Of a stretch of 64,000 nucleotides of DNA, positions 23,795-35,024 are shown piece after piece. Location of the stretch: positions 15,332,001 through 15,396,000 of the forward strand of contig CM073550.1 of assembly GCA_037074615.1 (NCBI GenBank), in the 5' to 3' direction. The notes under the pieces were generated by a model, which saw nothing but the letters and a program-made list of their open reading frames with translations, was not told the origin of the DNA and did no database searches. Each line of letters starts with the position of its first letter. Positions within the stretch are counted from its first letter, which is position 1. This stretch comes from Leucaena leucocephala (taxonomy: Eukaryota > Streptophyta > Magnoliopsida > Fabales > Fabaceae). The position numbers and the translations under genes were made by a program.

Positions 23795-26630
23795 ATGGGC
23801 TTCTCGGCTAGTTTAAACCTTCGTCCCGTGTTTTCTGTGGTATCCAGGTCGTCGCTATGCATCCCAAACCAATTTTCTCGGACTTTCCCTCAAATATTCA
23901 GCAAATTCCATTGAAATTGGAGCTCAATATCGAGGAGACCCCTTTTCGTAACAAAATCTTTGCTATCCGAAAGGTTTCCGAAAGTGGGTGCCCAATCAAC
24001 TGTACCCATTGATCCTGCTGAGCTCATTGAAGTGGTCAAAACGGCTGCTCAGACTGGTGCTGAGGTTTGTCATTTACTTTACCGCATTTTGAGGCTTTGT
24101 ATGATCGCTACTTCAATGGCTTATTTTTTAAATTAGCTTTAGACAACAAAGGATAAAGGATATCTTTTTTTTTTTTTTTTTAAGATTTTAAAATGCAAGA
24201 GCTTCTATTTTGTAATCAGGAGTCTCACTCTAATCTTTGTGAGCCTATGCTTATCTGCGACAACTCGATAAGGGATATCTCCTAACGTATGTGGTGAAAT
24301 AAAATGTAGTATAGGTAATTCTTGTGGAAAATTTAATTAATTCGAAGTGAAAACACTGGAAATGGGAACAATGACGTAGTGGGAAAAATTAAGAGAGTTT
24401 CGTTGGAGGCATAGAAGCGGAAATAGAGAGGTGATAAATTTTGAAAATGGTGGAGTTAATTATTATGAATTGGAGCTGCAAGGATTGAAAGTTTAAAATG
24501 ACTGGTCAAAGAGGCTCTGTGTCTCTGATACCATTTGAAGAACCAGCATCCCATATGCTTAAGCTTTTAAGATAAGGCCTAAACATCCCTAGCATCAATT
24601 ATAAAGGATTAACTGACTTGGTTAACCCTGCGCAGAAGGTTTTGGCACACTATATTTACGCACCACATTACCATGTTTTTTATATCTTTTTGTTATTTCC
24701 AGGTTGTCATGAATGCTGTCAATAATCCACGGAATATTACATATAAAGGATTAACTGACTTGGTGACCGAGTAAGGTCTCATTGAATTTCTAATCAATTT
24801 GGGCTTGGGTGTTTGTCTGTGATATCTCTTTTTCTAGAGCAAAGTACCTTTTCTGTCCAGTTTATTAACTTCAGACATTGATTTTCTTTGAATGTATATA
24901 ATCTTTAAAGGTTGAACTCCACGTTTTTTTCCATGGTTGATCTTCAACTATTTTATGATGAGTTATTGCATTGTTTATTTTCTAACAGATGAAGGTTTCT
25001 TCTTATTTCACTCTTATTCTCATATAAGTTTGTAATTCTTTACAGGACAGATAAAATGAGTGAAGCTTCCATATTACAAGTGGTGAAAAAGAATTTTAAA
25101 TATCATCTTATTCTTGGGGAAGAGGGTGGAATTATAGGAGATTCGGCTTCTGATTATCTCTGGTGCCTTGATCCTTTAGGTTGAAATTTGAGTCCATACT
25201 CATTTTTGCTTATCATATGTATGTTTGCATTTATGCTCGTCAGATAGCATGCTTGTCAAGCTTTTTTTATTTTTGTGTTGAAATTTATATAGATTTGATA
25301 CTTAGATAATTTACCTACAGATCTTTGATATGTATGTAGATGGGACGACAAACTTTGCCCCTGGCTATCCTTGCTTTGCAGTTTCTGTTGGAGTTCTATA
25401 CCGAGGGAATCCTGCAGCTGCTGCTGTGGTACTGTTAGCATATCTTTAATTTTTATTTCTTGTTATTTGCATGGCCGTTAATTAGAGGATAAAATAAACA
25501 AGAACAAATTCAGTACCGATTGACTCTCAAAAGTGTTTTTTTTAGTTGATATAACTGAAATGAAAACTTGGCTATTCCTTGAATTTGATGGAAACAGGAC
25601 AAAAAATTTCCTTCTTTTTGGTGTACTTAATCTCCACTCTTGTGATTTAAAAATGGTTTCTCTTAAGTCTAAGAATTGAAACGATGTGTGACGTGTGTAC
25701 TTATGATTGAATGAAATTTACATATAAGACAGACTTCTTGAATATGTGCAGAGTAATGCATCAATAAAAGGTTATTGATTTATTAATATGGATCATCAAT
25801 CAATCTTCTATTATACCTTCTATCATAGTGGATGAAGCTGGAAGAAATTTTATTGATTTATTAATATAAATTTTTATCTATTTCAGGTTGAGCTTGTAGG
25901 AGGTCCTATGTGTTGGAATACCCGCATTTTCTCTGCAACTGCTGGTGAAGATTAATTTATTTTAACTGCTATTTACACCAAAAAAAAAATTGAAAATGAT
26001 TTATCTTATTCATTTGTTTATAAACTTCATATCATTATGCTGCAACCAGTTCTCTTTATCTTGTAGGTGGGGGAGCATTAATGGACAAAGGATCCAAGTT
26101 AGTTCAACTGATCAGGTGAGTAGTATTAGAAGCTACCTTTGATGTTGTGCATAATATAGGTTAATAATAATAAGCGGCAGCTATAGATGGTCACTGGAAT
26201 CTCTAACTTTAGTTGTATGGAATACTAATGTTGCATAAATCAAGTATATTTGCTGAAGCGTCATGATATTTTCATAATATTATTTGGATTCCATTTTTCG
26301 TTGTCTACTGCTCATTTGGTGATTAGTCAACTTTTCTCTTCTAAGGACGGGTTTTCTATATCATTTTCTTAGTCTTACAAGGTTCAGTAATTACTATTGC
26401 TGAAGATTTATCAAATATTGTAGGAATAAGTGTTGTAAACTAATCTTCATTTTCTTGTTTTCAGGTGGAACGATCTCTTCTGGTTACAGGATTTGGGTAT
26501 GATCACGATGATGTGTGGTCTACAAACATACAATTATTCAAAGAATTTCCTGATGTCAGCACGGTAATCACCTAGATTCTATTCAAATGTACTCCTTCTC
26601 AAGAGTTTGTTCCTCATTTCTGTGCCTTTC

Positions 26631-26664
<34 letters not shown>

Positions 26665-27759
26665 GTTTGAATATTTGATGTTTAGGGAGTTAGGCGACTT
26701 GGTGCCGCTGCAGTGGATATGCGTCATGTAGCTTTAGGGATTGTAGAAGCATACTGGGAATATCGTCTAAAGCCATGGGACATGGCTGCTTGAGTTTTGG
26801 TAAGCTTTATGAGTTGTGCACACTGACCCTTGTTATATCACAAGTTAGCCAACACTGCATCCCTGAATTAGCCGACGATGCATCTTTGACTAAGTGCAAG
26901 ATGAAATCGTGGTCTAAAATCCATTTGAGTGATTTCTCCGTAAGAAAACAACGAACACTTGTTATTCTTGAAGCATTGGTTGCATCCAAATTTATCTTTG
27001 ACCAACTTATGGAACTCAAATATCCAATGGTGGGAGAGCTCAGTCTCCCATGGCCCTAATGAAAATTAGTAAACAATTTTCATTCCATCTTCCTTCTTGT
27101 AGATGGTTGAAGAATCTGGTGGCAGAGTTACTCGGATGGACGGTGGACAATTTTGCGTATTTGATAGATCTGTTTTGGTTTCCAATGGTGTGATCCATCC
27201 AAAGGTTAGTACCCTGATTGTTTCCCTCCTAACTCGCTTGACAACTTGTTCTAAATTTATTTGCTGATAGGTCGTTCATGCTCCTAGTTAGTTATAAATA
27301 TCTGCAAATATTGGGTTACAAGATGCATTATATCTGGGCATATTTTCTTTCTGATCTTGCAAATACCTTGGTATGGAAAAAAAAGAAGGAATGAGTTAGG
27401 GTTTGGAGGTTGACCATCATAATTGGGTCAGAATTCTTACATGTTGGTGTCTTTCTCTTTTATTAATATCTTTTTTGCCTTGATGAGTTCAGCTGCTGGA
27501 GAGAATTGAACCTGCAACAGAGAAATTAATAAGCAAAGGGATTGGTTTTTCATTGTGGTATAAACCTGATGGATACAAGAGCCGATGTTTAAAGCCCCGA
27601 CGAATTGCTTTTTTCTGCACTTTGAACATCGATCGGATAAATGTCATAGATGGTTTTTCTTTTCTTTTTATTGTTCCTTCCATATTTACAAACATAGCAT
27701 GCCTGAATAGAAATACTTCGGCTTCAAAATCAAATATTTGTGAGATCTACTATATTTGA
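23795..27759 (+). pseudogene. IMPL1: IMPL1-like inositol monophosphatase family pseudogene
   Basis: Ten exons are recognisable: 23795-24064, 24703-24770, 25046-25179, 25340-25428, 25887-25944, 26067-26115, 26465-26563, 26686-26799, 27103-27204 and from 27493. Splice sites remain canonical. The product would be chloroplast IMPL1, an Mg-dependent phosphatase that acts on inositol and related sugar phosphates. GEEGG, DPLDGTTNF and KPWDMAA are visible. The frame is broken three times: TGA at 23912-23914 after 39 codons, inside the transit peptide; a net loss of one base (apparently four) near 26083 in the sixth exon, where relatives read GGGA.CNGQ; and TGA at 26791-26793 where relatives have Gly after DMAA. 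The conserved His in NFAHGYP is Pro here, and the usual stop after LWYKPD..is lost, so the frame runs on to 27759. A full-length enzyme cannot be made; an intact copy probably exists elsewhere. Confidence 0.9.
24600..24764 (+). repeat. 23-base echo of an IMPL1 exon in the preceding intron
   Basis: The stretch 24742-24764, in the second exon (TATAAAGGATTAACTGACTT then GGT), occurs identically at 24600-24622 in intron 1, 142 bases upstream. The flanks do not match, so this is a short local copy rather than a whole duplicated exon. Confidence 0.9.
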
Positions 27760-27960
27760 GTTTTATAATATCTCGGTATAGATGCACTGTATTGAACTAG
27801 GCTTCAAAATCAAATATTTGTGAGATCTACTGTATTTGAGTTTCATAATATCTCGGCATAGATGCACTGTATTGAACTAGGCTTCAAAATTAAATATTTG
27901 TGAGATCTACTGTATTTGAGTTTCATAATATCTCGGTATAGATGCACTGTATTGAACTAG
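27721..27960 (+). repeat. 80-bp minisatellite, three copies
   Basis: Units start at 27721, 27801 and 27881 with GCTTCAAAATCAAATATTTG or a one-base variant, and run to ATTGAACTAG. Spacing is exactly 80 bases and the units differ at only a few positions. The array overlaps the tail of the read-through frame of the IMPL1 pseudogene. Confidence 0.97.
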
Positions 27961-28148
27961 GGTTCACTAGTCAAATTAGGATCACAACACTAATATTGTG
28001 ATCCATGCTGAAATCTACTGTCATAGAAACTTTTATATTATATCATAAGCATCTCAATAAAATTTAAACTATTACATAGAACTCCATGAACAATTTTATT
28101 ATACTCTATAACAGTAGCAGACCAGATATGAACTGTCACTGCGCATGA

Positions 28149-30404
28149 TTACAGAGGAATTCTGTAGTCATTAGAATTAGGTTTGATGGATACTCCTTTG
28201 ATGACAAGGCCTTGTTTCCAAGCGCCACCTTCAATCTCATACAGCGAGAATTCAATTTCTCCAGCTTCATCAACATGAACTGGTGCAACAAATTGCCCTA
28301 CTGGGATCTCTATCCACTGCACTCTCATCTTGCTAACCAAAGTCTCCTTGTGTTCTTGCTTCTTCCCTCCTGGCAGCATAAGCCTTACATTCACAGGAAC
28401 CTCCCAGCCTTGAGCTGGATCTTTCAGCATCACATGAAAGCACACTTCATACATAACTCCTGGCGTCAGCTTCCTTGTGTCAATCCTCCCACGCACTTCT
28501 AACCAACACACTCTTTTCAGTTCAACTGCCTCTATCATTGTCCCACTGCAACATCACACCTCATTCCTCTCATTCATTAAATCAGAGTTCATTTATATTA
28601 TATAGGAAAAATTAGTGAAAAATCTCTATTTAAAAATTTATTAGTTAGAAGGATATGATATATTTTTTATTTCATACATAAAATGTAGTTGTACTAAAAT
28701 TCAAGTATTTTTAAAACAAAGACTTTCTATCAATTGTTCCTATTATATAATTTATTCATATATTTAAAATATGCTTGTTTGTTAATTGTGTGTACCTTGA
28801 TTCCGGGAGTTGTATCCATTTCCAATAGCGAGGGTCTTCTGCCCAGGTGATTGAAAGTGCCCTTGCATACAACATGAAACAGTTGCAATTCGACCTCTTG
28901 TTCACCCAAATTTTCTGCACATCATCATTTTTTTTCTTTAAATTTTCTTAGGCTTTGTTTAGTTTAATTTAGAGGAGGGTAGGTTGAGTTAATATAAGGG
29001 AGGGTAGGAAAGGGTATGGGAGGTTATAGGTATGAAAGTAAGGGAGGAGAGATGATGTTTCTTGTTTGTTTTGGGAAGGGAGAGGAAATGAATTAATTAA
29101 AAGTTGACAAATATACCCTTATCTCTTTATTTAAATTTATTTACTATTTATGTACAATATTCATATCAAAGTTATTATTTTTTAATTTATAAATCTAAAA
29201 AAAAACTATCTTATTTATATATATAATAAAATTAAAAAATATAAAAAATATGATAAAATTTTAACATTATCTCTTAATAATTTTATAATTATTATATATA
29301 TTAATATAATATATAAATCATTTCCCATATTTATTAGGCTTTATCAATCAAAGTAAAAATCACAAGTGAGGAGAATAAAAAAAAGGTTTTAACTCATAAG
29401 GATACAATTAAAATATTAAAATAATATAAGGGGTATTTTTGTCAAGAATTGACAAAAAATTTCTCTCCCCTCTAAAAATCTCCACTTTTGGAGGGGAAGT
29501 GGAGGAGGGGAGGGGAGCACATAAGGACAAAAACTTTTACCTCCCCTCCTCTCTATTTTTCATAACCAAATATACTTATATCTCCCTTCCAAAACTTCCC
29601 AACCAAACAGTGCCTTAAAGAAAATTAATCTTTTAGTCTCTATAATTTTAATTTAGTTATAATTCAATCCCTAAATTTTAACTCAGTGCAACTTAATTCC
29701 TATAGTTGACTTGGTAATAATTCAATTCTTAAATTTTAATTCACCTTTAACATAGTCCCTATAATTTTAATCATTTAAAATTTTAGTCCATAAATTTTAT
29801 GAGATATATAATTTTATTTTTTAAAATATAAATACCAATGTTTTAAATGGTCAATCAACAAAAAATTGAATTGTATTAAGTTAAAGTTTAAATAATAATT
29901 TATAATCAAGTCAAAATTATAAGGATTAAGTTATACCGAATTAAAGTTTAGATATTAAGTTATAACTAAATCAAAAATGCAAAAGATTAATTTTTCTTAC
30001 CATCCATAAGAATATGATGAAGTAAGTAGGTAGGGACTTGCCTGGGTTTTGTTGGATAAAAAGACGCCAGAAGAACAAAGTTGATCGTAGAGCTTGTCCG
30101 TGGAAGACTTGTCGATGGAAGAGTCAGCTTCTTTCAATATGTCTTGAAGGTTTTTTGGGAGAGTCACAGCTTCAACTGGCTTCAAGCTTTGATGATGATG
30201 AACTTGTTTCCCATTTCTTGACTTCTCTATTTCTGAGGGTTTTGCCCCTCTTAGTTGAGTGGCAACTTGTGGCGGTGGCAGTGACGGATGAGGAGCTTCT
30301 CCTCTTTGACCGGTCATTTCTGGTGGTGGCGGAGGTGGTGGCCTAGATGATGGTGGTAGGTGCGGTGGCAGCGTTGGGGCTGGGATGGAATTTTCGTTCC
30401 CCAT
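28149..30404 (-). CDS. PP2-A1-like: Phloem protein 2 (PP2-A1-like) lectin, 3 exons
   Basis: Exons on the minus strand are 30404-30042, 28914-28796 and 28545-28149, giving 292 residues. The N-terminal 121 residues are low in complexity, with a proline run near residues 14-28 (PPHLPPSSRPPPPPPPEM), then a helical LQDILKEADSSIDK segment. The PP2 domain begins at KIWVNKRSNCNCFMLYARAL and carries SITWAEDPRYWKW, VCWLEVRGRIDTRKLTPG and EIEFSLYEIEGGAWKQGL, all typical of the Nictaba/PP2 fold. PP2 proteins bind chitin-type and high-mannose glycans and move in phloem; the role here is inferred from family. The first intron has a GC donor (CAG|GCAAGT) instead of GT, an accepted minor class, and holds two MITE-like elements. 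The gene lies in tandem with a PP2-A9-like gene on the same strand. The start is the first ATG of the frame and lies 47 bases downstream of a TATA box. Confidence 0.93.
28948..29617. mobile_element. PIF/Harbinger-type (Tourist-like) MITE in PP2-A intron 1
   Basis: The left end GGCTTTGTTTAGTTT and the right end, GGCACTGTTTGGTT on the other strand, are terminal inverted repeats. They are flanked by TTA at 28948-28950 and again at 29615-29617, the three-base target duplication typical of PIF/Harbinger MITEs. Both ends have GGAGGGG-rich sub-terminal stretches in inverted order. The element is 664 bases long and non-coding. Confidence 0.75.
29621..29996. mobile_element. Long-TIR fold-back element next to the PP2-A splice donor
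   Basis: The left arm from AAAATTAATCTTTTAGTCTC is matched, on the other strand, by the right arm from AAAAATTAATCTTTTGCATT. Similarity continues for about 90 bases through TTTAGTTATAA. The right end lies only about 45 bases from the GC splice donor of PP2-A exon 1, and the element follows the Harbinger-type MITE almost directly. Confidence 0.65.
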
Positions 30405-30450
30405 TATTTCTATGCATGCACTATGGTCCTTAAAATTTCACGATGCAGGG

Positions 30451-30460
30451 TTATATATAC
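30451..30460 (-). promoter_or_regulatory. TATA box of the PP2-A1-like gene
   Basis: On the minus strand this reads GTATATATAA, 47 bases upstream of the ATG at 30404. That implies a short 5' UTR of roughly 10-20 bases if the usual 25-35 base spacing holds. Confidence 0.55.
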
Positions 30461-31526
30461 ATACAAGTCCTCGGAATCAAAGTAAATTAAATGGATCTTA
30501 TTTTTATTTTTTTATAAAAATGAATTATATAGATTTAAAAAATTACAGATTTTTCCTATTTTTAAAATCTACATGTCTTTCTTGAAAATAAATAGTAAAT
30601 TAAATCACCCCTTCTTAATTTCTTTTAAGACACCTCTCTTAATTTCTTTTATTCAGAAGAATATGGAGAAAAAAGATTAAAGGAATATATTCCGTAAATG
30701 AGAGATGCACAATTAAAGAAAGAAAAGTATACTGTTATTGCAACATAAGGCATCTGGTTCTGCTGTCTTTATTCCTTATCTCCCATGTCCCTCATTTAAA
30801 TGGCGGTTTGAATTAATAATTTTTATTTCTATCGTCAATATATTAATTATTAATTAATTTAAAATATAAAAGATATTTTGGAAGTCATAAGCCTATTCTA
30901 ATTTTATGTTATTATTTTTGACATAAAAAAACATAAGATAAAGAGTGAGCGTAAAATTAAAAAAAAAAAAATCTTATTCGTGACTTTAGGGTTGAAAATA
31001 GAAATATTTTCACACAATTTTAATTTTAGAATATTTAAATTAAAAATAGTATGTTGCTTATTAAAAAAATAATTTTTAATATGTAAAGATATCCTCATAT
31101 TAAAGATAATTATATTCTAAATACTATTTTATATTAAATATAAATATTTTTTAATAGGAATTTAAATCTTAATTTATCACATTATAAAAGGTTAATTTTT
31201 TATATTAGATTTAATCTCTATTGATTAAAAAAATATTTTATATAAAAATTTTGATTAAGAATTAAGGGTTGTCATATCTATACTCAAATTTGCTCTAGAA
31301 GTTAAGAAAAATAAAACTCATATTAGAACATCAATACACTAATAAGTTATTCAATCTTGGACAAATCCAAAATAGCACGTTTTATTTGACTGTAACATTA
31401 AAAGACAAAAAGGAGAACTACATAACCTCAACATAGCCCTGCAAATTGAACTAGAGCACACGTTGTCACTTGTAATTAATTACAGGAATAGACATTAATG
31501 ATGGATAGATAAAGCAATGATGATGA
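30461..31526. other. Spacer between the two PP2-A genes
   Basis: This holds the upstream region of the PP2-A1-like gene and the 3' flank of the PP2-A9-like gene. It is very AT-rich with no coding signal; a 64-residue frame on the minus strand near 31000 is low in complexity. Confidence 0.5.
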
Positions 31527-33557
31527 TTAGGGTTGGATGGGCTTGATCTTGACACCTGCAAGGACCAAATTGCCCTTCCACCAAGCAGTGTCAACTTCAA
31601 ACATGCCAAACTCAAGAAAACCATCAGAGTCAGAAACAGAGAGGTTCCCTCCTGGGATTTCATGCCACACCTCTTGCTTCTCTCTGTAGGGTTCCAGAAT
31701 GATGCTCTTCTCATCTTCTTCCTCAATATCACTGTGTTTTGCAGACTTGGAGCTGACTCTGAGTTTGAACTTGATTGGAACGGAGTGCCACCCAAATGCA
31801 TCAGCCCTGAACTTGATGAGGTAAAAGATGCCGTATTTTGTAACTGAGTTATCCTTCTTATGCAACACAGCTTTTGGCACTCTTCCTGTCACTTCTATCC
31901 AATTCACTTGAACCAGCCATGCTCCTTCCTTCAACCCTATCATCCTTCAAAATCCCAAACCAAAAATATGTTCTTTTAGTTATGACAGAGTCAACTCCCT
32001 CCAATTATAAATATAGATCTTATTTAAAAGGTTGATTTTTTTATCTTAAATATAATATCCTAATTTTTTTTTCTCTTGAATTCATATTTTTTCCTTAAAC
32101 TCTCCTATTGATTTCACATGAGGGAGTTTCTATTATCAAGGGGTAGTTTCCCATTCAAAGATTAGAAAGTGTACTTAACGAAAACTGATGTTTTATTCAC
32201 TTCCATTAGCTTTATTTTCCTGTGTGAGTGTAAGCTTTATTTCTGCTATGAAACTCTTTCTTCCAACTATTTGAGATATTTAATATAAATTCTGTGTTAG
32301 ATTTTTATCATTTGGCTTGGGCTCTATAAGAAATTAATATTAATTTAATTAATTTTTTTAATATCTATAAATTAATTATATAATTTCTATATTTAAAACT
32401 ATAGAGTACAACGTTTGAGGGGTTCAGAAATGTATGAGTGCATATGTAATACAAAGAGAAAAAAAATTAAAACCTTTAGTGCCTATAAATTCCTCTCATT
32501 CTCTAACAAGAACGTTAGTTAATTATAATTAAATTTAATATTTTAAAATAAATTTATATTATATATTATTTAATTTATTTAAATTAGTCAATTAATTTTT
32601 TATATTAATTAATATTAATTAATTAATTAATTAATTTTAATTTATTTAAAAAAATTAACTCCCTCTTATATTAATATAAGTATAATCTTTAGATATGATG
32701 TAAATCTCACCTAGTTTCATCGTCAGGAAGGTTCTGAAAGCGCCAAAAGCGAGTATCGTTGCCCCAAATGATGTTTAGAGCCCTCACGGGAACCTTAATT
32801 GCCCCTGTTGACTCAATCTCATCTTCAACAGTTCCATCCTTCAATCATTACAAAAAAACACCATTTGATGAGCTTCATCATACATTAATACATAAATTAA
32901 ATAATTATTAATGGTAATCTTCAAGGCCTTTGTAACGAATGGCATGCTCATGAACACTTGAACTAGCCTTTGCATAAACAAAAAATAAACAACTGACTTC
33001 CTTACTGATTTCAACAACCTGTCATTTTCAGTTGCAAATAAATATTCGACATGTTATTTATCAGACCAAATGTACTATCACACGCAACCCTTGACTAAAA
33101 ACATGTTATTATGGGGAAGAAAGGAAACTGGTCTGACTATGTTACAAGCATAAGTCTCAATAAAGAGAATCCAAACTTTGAACTTATATACACTATTTCT
33201 CTAATAATGTAAGATTTATTTAATTAGATTAAAAAACAGTTATTATTATAATGTATTTTTATTAAAATATTATAATAATTTTCCTTAACTCCTTATTTAT
33301 TTTTTTGTTTAGCTATTATTGAGAGAGTATAAATAAGGATAATTTAAGAAAGAATTAATAAATATAAAAAATAAGTCATATATTTAAGATTAATAATAAT
33401 TTTTTAATTAAATTATATATTTAGAACAGGAGAACAATATAAGACGCATTTGAACATATGGATGGAGAAGGAAGATAAGAATAACAGATAGACAGCGAAG
33501 AAAGGCACTTACTCCCTTCCAATGCGCATGAGTAACAGTGTGGTGATCAGAAGACAT
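31527..33557 (-). CDS. PP2-A9-like: Phloem protein 2 (PP2-A9-like) lectin, 3 exons
   Basis: Exons on the minus strand are 33557-33513, 32838-32711 and 31944-31527, 196 residues, against about 180 for Arabidopsis PP2-A9. The first exon encodes only 15 residues (MSSDHHTVTHAHWKG). The PP2 domain then shows VPVRALNIIWGNDTRFWRF, GAWLVQVNWIEVTGRV, FGWHSVPIKFKLRVSS and DGFLEFGMFEVDTAWWKGNL. There is no proline-rich leader, unlike the neighbour. The long acidic/basic loop SKSAKHSDIEEEDEKSI sits where the PP2-A1-like neighbour has a shorter loop. The likely role is as a cytoplasmic glycan-binding lectin, inferred from family. All splice sites are GT-AG and in phase. From memory PP2-A9 is At1g31200, the direct neighbour of IMPL1 (At1g31190), so its place beside the IMPL1 pseudogene supports the assignment. 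Confidence 0.92.
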
Positions 33558-33642
33558 ATTTTCTTACTAAGGATCCAATGCTACGTAAGACTCTCCTCAA
33601 ATAGATAACCTCCTATGTTTGTTATACCCAGAAATCTTCAGG

Positions 33643-33656
33643 TCTATAAATATATA
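33643..33656 (-). promoter_or_regulatory. TATA box of the PP2-A9-like gene
   Basis: On the minus strand this reads TATATATTTATAGA, about 86-99 bases upstream of the start codon at 33557. Position and sequence fit a plant TATA box. Confidence 0.5.
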
Positions 33657-33659
33657 CGG

Positions 33660-35020
33660 GTGCGTGTGTGTGAAAAAGAATTGTATTGGAAATCTAGTTG
33701 GCGTAAAGTGGGGTAAGAAATCAGCTACTTGTCAGCTTCCCATGGATCATTTAGAATCTGAATGATCTTATCTTCTTTAATTACCTTTTACTTTATTGGT
33801 CTGTGTTCCACCGTAGTTTCTGAAGGAGCCAACTGTAAAGCTGCTTGTAATATTCCCTTCACTTTGATAATTAATATTAATAATGGTATATTACTGAACA
33901 AGGAATGGGAAAAGTTGAGAGCGAAACCATGCGTATCGCGAAAGGTTAAGGTTTGTACTGAAGGAATATTAATTTGGAGTAGGCCTTTGGTAAGATTCTC
34001 TCTGCTTCTTTGTAACTAACAGCAAAAGATCAAGACAAGGATGAACAGTTTTACTCGTAGAAGAAGCATTAATTCCACAATAACTAGTGGGTTTTCTTTG
34101 CTGCTTTATTATTATAACAAGTAGTTCAAAGTGCGTGTACGAGTTTCATTCACAGAAGCATCTATTCTAAAGATATCATTGAATCTTCTTTGCTGCTTTA
34201 TTTTCAAGTAGCACAAAGTCGTTAACAGCACGTTTGTTATGTGTACGTGTATATGTGCGTGTACACATACAAATCCGTACACATGGTACAATCGTTGGTC
34301 GTACACGTACATTTAGAAGATTAGAGACAGTTTTTTATGGATCAATTATATATCGTTTTTCCACTATTCCATATCTTATTTGGATTATCTAAATTTGATT
34401 TGGATGATCTAGATCTTATCATTATTTTTATATTTAATTTAAAAACTAAAATGCTGTTACTATTTTGCGTCCCATTTCTTTTAAAATAAAGAATATCAAA
34501 TATGAATTGTCTGCATAAAAGGAATATCAAATTTTAATCATCTAAATCAAATATGATTCGTCCGGATAAAATATGCTCATTGGTACTCTAGATCTAAATC
34601 AAATTTTAATTAATCCAACTGAAGTGGGCACGCATGCTCATGTACATGGCAAAGATCAAAATGAAGAGGCAATGACCTTATAGCCTAATAAAATAGAAAC
34701 TTTCTCATTCAGTGGAAAGTTATAGGTTTGATCCAGCTTATAATATCAGATAGTTAAAACGTCACTATATGCCCTTTAATTAAAAAACAAAAGAAAGAAA
34801 AAAGTCAAGAGATGGAGTTACCTCCACGCAAATTACCATCGAAAGTTAAGATACCTCCAAGCAAATTATTTTACATTTACTATTCACAGAGACAAGTATG
34901 CAGATACATAAAAGAAAAATGCCTCAACAAACTTACATTGAAGAACATAAATCCATAAATTACATCAATAGATAGGCAGAAAGTTAATATGCTCACAACA
35001 CTTCCAATCAGACCAGTCGA
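33660..35020. other. Spacer between PP2-A9-like and RNase H2C
   Basis: I see no gene. Short frames of 60-85 residues here resemble nothing. The region 34330-34620 has several inverted phrases around ATATCAAATTT / AAATTTGAT that suggest an old fold-back element, without clear ends. Confidence 0.45.
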
Positions 35021-35024
35021 GCCT

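Noticed and set aside
26775..27059. 94-residue frame between IMPL1 exons 8 and 9
   Set aside because: It lies in an intron with canonical borders on both sides. It may be part of an old insertion, but no family could be named.
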